A DNA stretch of 7,442 bases from assembly GCA_025363535.1 (NCBI GenBank), contig JANYDP010000456.1:1-7442 (forward strand), read 5' to 3'. The notes under the pieces are model-generated. The model saw nothing but the letters and a program-made list of their open reading frames with translations, did no database searches and was not told where the DNA came from. Positions within the stretch are counted from its first letter, which is position 1. Every line of letters begins with the position of its first letter. The translations under genes were made by a program, and so were the position numbers. This DNA is from Verrucomicrobiota bacterium. GTDB taxonomy: Bacteria; Verrucomicrobiota; Verrucomicrobiia; Limisphaerales; CAIQOK01. Positions 1 through 6,001 of this stretch are shown piece by piece.

Positions 1-1937
1 ATCACGGTGAAGAGGCGCACCGGTTTTACAATTTCAACTGGTTCGAGTTTGGCACTGAATGGGTGAAACTCGGGTGGGTGCTTGATCCGCTCACGGCGGT
101 GATGCTCGTGATGGTCACGTTTGTCGGCACGCTGATTTTCATCTATAGCACCGGCTACATGGCGCACGACGAAAACTTCACGCGCTTCTTTACCTTTCTC
201 GCGCTGTTCGCCGGCGGAATGCTCGGCGTCATCATCGCGAACAGCCTGCTGCTGCTGTTCATGAGTTGGGAAATCGTTGGCCTGACCTCCTATCTGTTGA
301 TTGGTTTCTGGTATCACAAACCCAGCGCGGCGGCGGCGGCAAAGAAGGCGTTCATCACCACGCGTATCGGCGATGTGGCGTTCCTGCTCGGCATCGTCTG
401 GCTGTATTCGCAAACTGGCACGCTGCTTTTCTATGACAACGGCGCGGGCTGCATGGAACAATCCGCGCTGATAAAACTCGTCGCGCAAACCACCGTCGCG
501 GGCATGACGGTTTCCACCGCAATTGGCTTGCTGATTTTTTGCGGCGCGGTTGGAAAATCCGGCCAGTTCCCGCTGCACGTCTGGCTGCCGGACGCGATGG
601 AAGGCCCGACGCCCGTCAGCGCGCTTATCCACGCGGCGACGATGGTGGCGGCGGGGGTGTTTCTGGTGGCGCGGATTTATCCTTTGATGTCCGTGCATTT
701 GCCCGATGCTGCGACAGAGACCGCCGCGCTCCAAGTGGTGACTTGGATCGGTGCTATCACCGCCGTTTTTGCTGCGTCCATCGCCGTCGCGCAAAACGAC
801 ATCAAACGCATCCTCGCTTACTCCACGGTTTCGCAACTCGGCTACATGATGATGGGCCTCGGCGTTGGCGGCGTGGCGGTGGGTATGTTCCATCTCATTA
901 CCCACGCGTTCTTCAAGGCGCTGCTGTTCATGGGTGCGGGTTCGGTAATTCATGGCTGCCATGAGAAGCAAGACATCCGGCACATGGGCGGCATCCGCAA
1001 ATTCATGCCCGTGACCTTCGCTACTTACGCCGTCGGCATGTTGGCGCTTTGCGGATTCCCGCTGTTCTTCTCCGGCTTCTGGAGCAAGGATGAAATCCTC
1101 CATGCCGCGCACGGTTGGAGCGTTTCCCAGATTCCATTCTACCTCGGCTGCTTTGGCGCGCTGCTCACGGCGTTCTATATGACGCGGCAGGTGGCGTTGG
1201 TGTTCTTCGGCAAAAATCGTAGCGGCGTTCGGCAGAACGCCGGTGACTCCCACAAGCATGGAAAACATCAGCCGCTTTCTGCCGAAAGCAGCCACGCGCA
1301 CACGCCCCACGAATCTCCGCTGGTGATGACCGCGCCGCTCATGATCCTCGCCTTTTTCGCCGTCGCGCTCGGACTGATTGGAACGCCTGCATGGCCGTGG
1401 TTTCAGGATTTCCTGGAAGGGCATCACGCTGAATTGAACTTCAGCAAGTTCTTGGAAGGCGGCGTGATTCCGCTGATGATCTTCTCATCGGTGATTGTCC
1501 TTGGCAGCATGGCGCTCGGATGGTGGCTCTATGGTCGCAAGCCGATTCAAAAAGCCAGCGAAGTAGATGTTCTCGAAAAGGCGCGCCCGGACATTTACGG
1601 GTTGCTTGCCAACAAATTCTACATTGATGAGCTTTACGAAATCACCGTCATCCGCTTCAACGCGTGGTTTGCGCGGGCGTGCGACTTTCTGGATGCCTGG
1701 GTTTGGGGCGGCGTGGTGTTGCTCGTTTCATTTCTGACGGTCGGTCTAGGCTGGGTGAACGACTCCTTCGACAAGTTCGTGATTAACCTTGGTTTCGATC
1801 AGGGCTGCGAAGGTGTCTCGCGTGGTGGCGGGTTCATGTCACGCCTGCAAGACGGGCAGGTGCAAAACTATCTCCGCCTCATCGGCCTCACCCTGGCGGC
1901 GCTGGTGATGTTTCTGATCTGGGGAGGTGCCAAGTGA
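1..1937 (+). CDS. nuoL: NADH-quinone oxidoreductase subunit L, 5'-partial
   Basis: Distal antiporter-like subunit of the complex I membrane arm. It couples quinone reduction to proton translocation and carries the long lateral helix that runs along the arm. The frame is open to the left edge (first whole codon at 3), so the GTG at 63 is an internal codon; the residues before it read naturally into the NuoL motif LDPLTAVML. Probably some 50-75 N-terminal residues are missing. Landmarks: the TM5 glutamate in MSWEIVGLTSYLLIGF (Glu codon 270-272), the channel lysine in GKSGQFPLHVWLP (Lys codon 555-557), the NuoL-type HAATMVAAGVFLVAR helix, and the FWSKDEI lysine (codon 1086-1088), so all expected pumping residues are present. 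Two oddities: a His-rich loop (about 1216-1320) containing a perfect DNA palindrome, and a C-terminal lateral-helix region (1614-1877) about 25-33 residues longer than in ordinary NuoL. It overlaps nuoM by 4 bases. Identity is very secure. Confidence 0.97.
   Translation, partial: HGEEAHRFYNFNWFEFGTEWVKLGWVLDPLTAVMLVMVTFVGTLIFIYSTGYMAHDENFTRFFTFLALFAGGMLGVIIANSLLLLFMSWEIVGLTSYLLIGFWYHKPSAAAAAKKAFITTRIGDVAFLLGIVWLYSQTGTLLFYDNGAGCMEQSALIKLVAQTTVAGMTVSTAIGLLIFCGAVGKSGQFPLHVWLPDAMEGPTPVSALIHAATMVAAGVFLVARIYPLMSVHLPDAATETAALQVVTWIGAITAVFAASIAVAQNDIKRILAYSTVSQLGYMMMGLGVGGVAVGMFHLITHAFFKALLFMGAGSVIHGCHEKQDIRHMGGIRKFMPVTFATYAVGMLALCGFPLFFSGFWSKDEILHAAHGWSVSQIPFYLGCFGALLTAFYMTRQVALVFFGKNRSGVRQNAGDSHKHGKHQPLSAESSHAHTPHESPLVMTAPLMILAFFAVALGLIGTPAWPWFQDFLEGHHAELNFSKFLEGGVIPLMIFSSVIVLGSMALGWWLYGRKPIQKASEVDVLEKARPDIYGLLANKFYIDELYEITVIRFNAWFARACDFLDAWVWGGVVLLVSFLTVGLGWVNDSFDKFVINLGFDQGCEGVSRGGGFMSRLQDGQVQNYLRLIGLTLAALVMFLIWGGAK
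1223..1242. repeat. Perfect palindromic hairpin element inside nuoL
   Basis: An 8-base perfect stem, CGGCGTTC, pairs with GAACGCCG around the loop GGCA. It sits in frame within the His-rich extramembrane loop of NuoL and encodes part of the peptide SGVRQNAG. G+C-rich stems with tetraloops of this kind are typical of small dispersed palindromic repeats. Its location in a tolerant loop, beside low-complexity His-rich sequence, suggests a small inserted element rather than conserved protein sequence. Confidence 0.5.
1921..1927 (+). promoter_or_regulatory. Strong Shine-Dalgarno site for nuoM copy 1
   Basis: GGGGAGG lies 6 bases before a GTG that overlaps the nuoL stop (GTGA, 1934-1937). It supports the GTG at 1934 as the nuoM start and suggests translational coupling to nuoL. 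It is the only clear Shine-Dalgarno site at any gene start in this window, so it contrasts with the three starts downstream. Confidence 0.75.
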
Positions 1938-3517
1938 ACGGCCTTCCGCTGCTCACCCTGTTGACGTTCCTGCCGCTGATCGGTGGCTTGATTGTCGTCG
2001 GCCTGGGCGAGCAAAAAAAACTCGCGCGCGGACTGGCCTTCACCTTCAGCCTGCTCTCGTTGGCGCTGACGTTCGTGCTTTGGAAAAATTTTAATGCGGC
2101 CTCGGGCGAAATGCAGTTCGTCGAACGCCACGAATGGATTCCCTCGCTGGGTGCAAATTATTTTCTTGGGGTGGACGGTCTCGGACTGCTGATGGTATTG
2201 CTCACGGCCATCGTGGTGCCGATGGCGATGCTGGCGTCGTGGAAGATGTCAGACCGCACGTCACTTTATTTCTCGCTCATCCTGTTCCTGCAAGCGGGCT
2301 TGTTCGGCACATTCACGGCGCTGAACTTTTTTCACTGGTTCATCTTCTGGGAGCTGAGTTTGATCCCGGCGTTCTTCCTCGTGCGGCTCTGGGGCGGCCC
2401 GCAGCGTGCCGGGGCTTCCACGCAGTTTTTCATCTATACCATGGTTGGCAGCGTCGCGATGCTGCTGTCGTTCCTGGCAATTTTTCTAGCAACGAGCAAG
2501 CCGGGACAGCCAGGCGTACTGGACTTCACCACGTTGGCGACGATGGCCGGCAATGGCGAAATTACCAACGCGCTCTCCACCAACTTCGGCTGGAAATTGT
2601 TCGGCCACGCCTTCACCGCTCACCAAATGTGCGGGCTGATCTTCGGCGGCGTGCTGCTCGGGTTTGCAGTGAAAGTTCCGCTGATGCCGTTCCACACTTG
2701 GCTGCCCGCGACGTACTCCGAAGCTCCATCCTCCACCACGATGCTGCTCACTGGCGTGATGTCAAAAATGGGCGTTTATGGATTCCTCCGCATCCTCCTG
2801 CCAATCTTCCCGGAGCAAATGCATTGGCTGCGCACGCCGCTGCTGGTGCTCGCGGTCGTGACGATTGTGTTCTCCGCCTGCGCTGCGTTTGCACAAAAAG
2901 ATTTGAAGCGCATCCTGGCATACTCCTCCATCAACCATCTCGGCTACTGTCTGCTCGCGGTGTTCGCGGTCGCAACTTCGGGCAGCACCCTCGCGGCTCC
3001 GGCGACGGAAAAAGCCGCCGCGCTCAACGGCGCGCTGCTGCAAATGTTCAACCACGGTCTCACGGCGGCGACGTTGTTCTGGTTCGTCGCGTTGATCGAG
3101 CAACGCAGCGGCGGCTTGCGCGGGTTGAATGATTTTGGCGGATTGCGCAAGGTCGCGCCGGTGTTCTGTGGGTTGATGGGCATCGCGCTGTTCTCATCAC
3201 TGGGTTTGCCGGGGCTGAACGGATTCATCGGCGAATTCCTGATTTTCAAAGGCGTGTTCCCGCTCGCGCCGTGGGCGGCGGCGTTGTCTGTCATCGGCAT
3301 TCTGGTCACGGCCATTTTCATCCTTACAGTCCTGCAACGCGTCTTCAACGGACCGCTGAACGAGACGTGGCTGAAGTTTCCTGACCTGACGTTGAGCGAA
3401 CGTGCATTGGTGGCGCTGCCCATCGCGCTGATGTTCGTGCTGGGCCTGTGGCCGCAACTCGTGCTGGGCGTCATCAATTCGACGGTGATGCGCTTGGTAG
3501 AGCAACTGAAGTTTTAA
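1934..3517 (+). CDS. nuoM: NADH-quinone oxidoreductase subunit M, copy 1
   Basis: Antiporter-like proton-pumping subunit of the complex I membrane arm. The 527 residues are close to the roughly 510 of ordinary NuoM, with about 14 hydrophobic segments. Key residues are intact: Glu140 in FWELSLIP (E. coli Glu144), Lys247 in FAVKVPLMPFHTWLP (E. coli Lys234), Lys278 in LLTGVMSKMGVYG (E. coli Lys265), and the Glu in GLPGLNGFIGEF of TM12. The 31-residue Lys-Lys spacing matches the family. The loop between Glu140 and Lys247 is about 17 residues longer than in E. coli. The motif AQKDLKRILAYSSINHLGY is characteristic of the family. GTG was chosen as start because of the GGGGAGG site and the 4-base overlap with nuoL. 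The stop at 3517 is followed after 12 bases by a restriction gene instead of the next nuo gene. This copy looks like a fully functional pump. Confidence 0.97.
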   Translation: MNGLPLLTLLTFLPLIGGLIVVGLGEQKKLARGLAFTFSLLSLALTFVLWKNFNAASGEMQFVERHEWIPSLGANYFLGVDGLGLLMVLLTAIVVPMAMLASWKMSDRTSLYFSLILFLQAGLFGTFTALNFFHWFIFWELSLIPAFFLVRLWGGPQRAGASTQFFIYTMVGSVAMLLSFLAIFLATSKPGQPGVLDFTTLATMAGNGEITNALSTNFGWKLFGHAFTAHQMCGLIFGGVLLGFAVKVPLMPFHTWLPATYSEAPSSTTMLLTGVMSKMGVYGFLRILLPIFPEQMHWLRTPLLVLAVVTIVFSACAAFAQKDLKRILAYSSINHLGYCLLAVFAVATSGSTLAAPATEKAAALNGALLQMFNHGLTAATLFWFVALIEQRSGGLRGLNDFGGLRKVAPVFCGLMGIALFSSLGLPGLNGFIGEFLIFKGVFPLAPWAAALSVIGILVTAIFILTVLQRVFNGPLNETWLKFPDLTLSERALVALPIALMFVLGLWPQLVLGVINSTVMRLVEQLKF

Positions 3518-3522
3518 CTGCG

Positions 3523-3529
3523 AACTAAC
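3523..3529. repeat. Left 7-base inverted repeat at cassette edge
   Basis: AACTAAC directly abuts the endonuclease ATG at 3530. Its exact reverse complement lies at 5991-5997, at the other end of the cassette. The match does not extend inward or outward. It is short enough to be chance, but the placement at both edges is notable. Confidence 0.35.
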
Positions 3530-4183
3530 ATGGCGAAGAAATTAACCAGAGAAGCGTTGGCATTGGTCGCAAAAACATTTTGCCTCGACCAGTCAAAGGC
3601 TTGGCACTCTGAACTGTTCGGCGTGACGGATGGCAAGGCGGTCGGCACCCATGTTGAGCATCTTTTTCAGGCATTGATCCTGGAGCAATTTGACATTGCG
3701 GGTGGCAGTTCCGCAAAAGGTATAGACCTGCCCGCGATCAACACGGATATTAAAGTTACGTCCATCAAGCAGCCGCAATCGTCGTGTCCTTTCAAATCCG
3801 CCCGCGAGAAAATCTATGGGCTGAGTTACAATTTGCTGGTGTTTGTTTATGACAAAAAGGATGACCCAAAGAAAAAGGCCGCGATGCTCAACTTTGTGTG
3901 CTGCGCGTTTATCGAACAATCTCGGACGGCAGATTTCCAAACCACGCATGGCCTGCTTGAGATACTTCAACGGAAAGGAAACCGCGATGACATCTTTGGG
4001 TTTTTGACTGAGAGAAATCTTCCGGCTGACGAGATTGCCCTGAATCAATTGGCGGACGAAATAATGAAAAAGCCGCCGACGCAAGGTTATCTCACGGTTT
4101 CAAATGCGTTACAATGGCGGCTGCAATACGGACGCGTTGTAGCGCTTGAAACATCCGTGCCGGGAATTGAGAGAATTCTTTGA
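3530..4183 (+). CDS. Type II-like restriction endonuclease, PD-(D/E)XK fold
   Basis: Predicted to cut unmodified double-stranded DNA in the cytoplasm, protecting against phages and plasmids. The 217-residue size is normal for a type II enzyme. The probable active site is Asp66 in KGIDLP followed by Asp73-Ile-Lys75 in TDIKVTS, a D-x6-DxK form of the PD-(D/E)XK signature, with Glu43 in GTHVEHLFQ on the preceding helix as a likely additional acidic residue. A hydrophobic strand (YNLLVFVYDKK, about 100-110) follows, as expected for this fold. The C-terminal part (GYLTVSNALQWRLQYGRVVAL, 187-206) is basic and could contribute to DNA recognition. The adjacent methyltransferase, 3 bases downstream, is the best support for the call. 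No Shine-Dalgarno is visible before the ATG (upstream bases CTGCGAACTAAC). G+C is lower than in nuo, suggesting horizontal acquisition. The cut sequence cannot be inferred. Confidence 0.82.
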   Translation: MAKKLTREALALVAKTFCLDQSKAWHSELFGVTDGKAVGTHVEHLFQALILEQFDIAGGSSAKGIDLPAINTDIKVTSIKQPQSSCPFKSAREKIYGLSYNLLVFVYDKKDDPKKKAAMLNFVCCAFIEQSRTADFQTTHGLLEILQRKGNRDDIFGFLTERNLPADEIALNQLADEIMKKPPTQGYLTVSNALQWRLQYGRVVALETSVPGIERIL

Positions 4184-4185
4184 AT
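4166..4185. promoter_or_regulatory. Imperfect palindrome before the methyltransferase start, possible operator
   Basis: A 20-base dyad centred between 4175 and 4176, with perfect core AGAATTCT (4172-4179) and 8 of 10 symmetric base pairs matching over the full length. It spans the end of the endonuclease gene and stops 1 base before the methyltransferase ATG at 4187. Its position would suit a site where translation or transcription of the methyltransferase is tuned, but no regulator gene (such as a C protein) is present here. It may simply be coincidental. Confidence 0.25.
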
Positions 4186-4186
4186 C

Positions 4187-5995
4187 ATGTCTGAAACGAT
4201 TTTGGAAATGTCTGTTCGCGTTTTGGACGCTGGCCAGAAGGCGGCGTTGCGGAAGGCTTTGGGACGTTCCACGTCAATGAAGCGGGGTAACGAAGTAATC
4301 GTTTCGATTGCAGGCATCGCGGACTTCGCTGCGTCTGACGCAGATTGGCAGGCGTTTCGTGAAGCGATTGTTGCGGACGCGCCAGAGTTCTTGCGGGAAT
4401 CGCCACAGGAATATGGCGATTTCCAGACGCCACTTTCATTGGCCAGAGTGGTTTGCCAGCGCCTGTTCGACATCGGCTATCGCCCCAAGGTTTTGATAGA
4501 ACCCACATGCGGCAAAGGAAACTTCATCATCGCAGCGCTCGAACTGTTTCCGAGCATCCGCAAGGTGTTTGGATTGGAGATTCAAGGAGACTATGTGACA
4601 GAGTGCAAGGCGCGCTTGCTCGCCACATTGCTTTCCCGGCCAGAACTCAAGCGAGAAATACACATCAATCAGGGAAACATCTTTGCAGAAGTATTGACGC
4701 CAGAAGTTCTCCAGATAGGAGCAGGTGAGGTTTTGATTCTCGGCAATCCGCCGTGGGTAACGAACACAACATTATCTGCACTGGATTCTACCAACCTTCC
4801 GGCCAAGTCGAATTTCAAGAAACACGCCGGGTTAGATGCGCTTACGGGTAAGAGCAATTTCGACATCGCGGAATTCATCCTTCTGCAACTCATCCGAGGT
4901 TTTACAAAGACTCAGGCGACCGTTGCGATGCTCTGTAAGAACACAGTCATTCGGAATCTAGTCGAAGCGACAAGTGAGCAAGCTTTGCCGATCAACAATC
5001 TTCGGGCTTTTACATTTGATGCGGCCAAAGAGTTTGGTGTTGCAGCCGATGCGTCACTGTTTGTCGCCGACATCACGAACGATCTCGGCGCAAAAACTTG
5101 CACACTGGCCGATTTGCGGGGCGATTCAACGAAGCGAGTGTTCGGCTGGGTTGGAAAGAACTTTGTGGCGGATGTGGCTCGATACAAGAATGCGCGGGGG
5201 ATTGAAGGCGTCAGTTCCGTTGTTTGGAGGCAGGGCATTAAGCATGACTGTGCTGAAATTATGGAGCTGACTGAGGAAGGTGATGGTTGGCGTAACGGGG
5301 CTGATGAGTCCGTTAGAATCGAGAATGATCGGGTCTTTCCTCTGGCGAAAAGTTCCGATTTGAAATTGCACGTCGTCACAACCCTGCGGAAAGCTGTGAT
5401 AGTTCCACAGGAATCAGTCGGCCAGGACACGACTTGGCTAAAGCAGTCGAATCCTCGACTCTGGAAATATCTGTCGAGTCACTCTGATGCTTTTAATGCG
5501 AGAAGATCAGTCATCTACAAAGACAAGCCGCCGTTCTCAATTTTTGGCGTCGGGGATTATTCCTTCAAACCATACAAGGTGGCGATGAGTGGGCTTTACA
5601 AGAGTTCGCATTTCTCATTGCTTCTACCGGTGAATGGAAAGCCGGTGATGCTCGACGACACATGCTATTTGCTTGGCTTTGATTCGCTAGGCCAAGCGTC
5701 CATCGCACTTGGATTGCTGAATAGCGAACCGGTCCAAGACTTCCTGAAGGCCATCGTCTTTCCAGACTCCAAGCGACCTTACACAAAAGATGTCTTGATG
5801 CGGATTGATCTACAAAAGGTCGCGGCACTTGTCTCTGCAAAGTCTGTCAGTGACTATTTGTCAAAGCTAGAAGGCGCAGATTTGAATTTTGAATTAGAGG
5901 ACTACGAGTTCTTTTCCTCGCGTGGTTTAGCGGAGGAGCAAACAATGTTCATGATGGAGCGCGGCCCCGCTTTTCATGCCGGACGACGACGTTAG
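4187..5995 (+). CDS. N6-adenine DNA methyltransferase of the R-M pair
   Basis: Predicted to transfer a methyl group from S-adenosylmethionine to adenine N6 at the target site, protecting the host from the upstream endonuclease. Motifs run in the gamma-class order: motif X-like GDFQTPLSLA (77-86), motif I LIEPTCGKGNF (103-113) for SAM binding, and catalytic motif IV NPPW (187-190). The C-terminal half (about 420-545, including NPRLWKYL and a Tyr-Ser-Phe-Lys-Pro segment near 458-462) resembles the target-recognition region of Eco57I/TaqI-like enzymes, so no separate specificity subunit is needed. The 602-residue length suits a stand-alone type II enzyme. The ATG at 4187 follows the endonuclease stop by 3 bases, and an imperfect palindrome ends 1 base before it. 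G+C in sampled lines is about 40-53%, against about 62% for a sampled nuo line. The stop (TAG, 5993-5995) is in the same frame as the following nuoM. The last dozen residues (RGPAFHAGRRR) are more G+C-rich and may be read-through into former intergenic DNA. Target sequence unknown. Confidence 0.9.
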   Translation: MSETILEMSVRVLDAGQKAALRKALGRSTSMKRGNEVIVSIAGIADFAASDADWQAFREAIVADAPEFLRESPQEYGDFQTPLSLARVVCQRLFDIGYRPKVLIEPTCGKGNFIIAALELFPSIRKVFGLEIQGDYVTECKARLLATLLSRPELKREIHINQGNIFAEVLTPEVLQIGAGEVLILGNPPWVTNTTLSALDSTNLPAKSNFKKHAGLDALTGKSNFDIAEFILLQLIRGFTKTQATVAMLCKNTVIRNLVEATSEQALPINNLRAFTFDAAKEFGVAADASLFVADITNDLGAKTCTLADLRGDSTKRVFGWVGKNFVADVARYKNARGIEGVSSVVWRQGIKHDCAEIMELTEEGDGWRNGADESVRIENDRVFPLAKSSDLKLHVVTTLRKAVIVPQESVGQDTTWLKQSNPRLWKYLSSHSDAFNARRSVIYKDKPPFSIFGVGDYSFKPYKVAMSGLYKSSHFSLLLPVNGKPVMLDDTCYLLGFDSLGQASIALGLLNSEPVQDFLKAIVFPDSKRPYTKDVLMRIDLQKVAALVSAKSVSDYLSKLEGADLNFELEDYEFFSSRGLAEEQTMFMMERGPAFHAGRRR

Positions 5996-5997
5996 TT
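5991..5997. repeat. Right 7-base inverted repeat at cassette edge
   Basis: GTTAGTT contains the methyltransferase stop codon (TAG, 5993-5995) and is the reverse complement of 3523-3529. A shorter GTTAG recurs in direct orientation at 6004-6008, inside the start of the second nuoM. Confidence 0.35.
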
Positions 5998-6001
5998 ATT
6001 T

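Larger units (their letters stand above)
3523..5997 (+). other. R-M cassette inserted within the nuo operon
   Basis: About 2.47 kb holding the endonuclease and methyltransferase genes, placed between two complex I genes that normally adjoin. The cassette has lower G+C than both flanks, shares the operon's direction, and leaves both neighbouring reading frames intact. Its edges coincide with a 7-base exact inverted repeat (AACTAAC at 3523-3529, GTTAGTT at 5991-5997). There is no integrase or transposase and no obvious target-site duplication, so the insertion mechanism is not visible. The extent given here rests on those repeats and is approximate. Confidence 0.6.

Noticed and set aside
63..65. 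GTG at 63 as the start of nuoL
   Set aside because: The frame stays open to the left edge and the preceding codons encode plausible NuoL residues (FEFGTEW), so this is an internal valine.
2134..3132. 332-codon + strand frame inside nuoM copy 1
   Set aside because: Out-of-frame shadow with Arg/Ala/His-rich composition and no recognisable domain; nuoM occupies the same DNA with conserved motifs.
4146..4176. Possible sigma-70-like promoter for the methyltransferase (TTGAAA then GAGAAT, 19-base spacing)
   Set aside because: The -10 match is only 4 of 6 and the spacing is long; not strong enough to call.
5960..5974. GCGGCCCCGC followed by TTTT as a rho-independent terminator
   Set aside because: The stem is only 4 bases with a 2-base loop, lies within the methyltransferase coding region, and termination here would silence the second nuoM.
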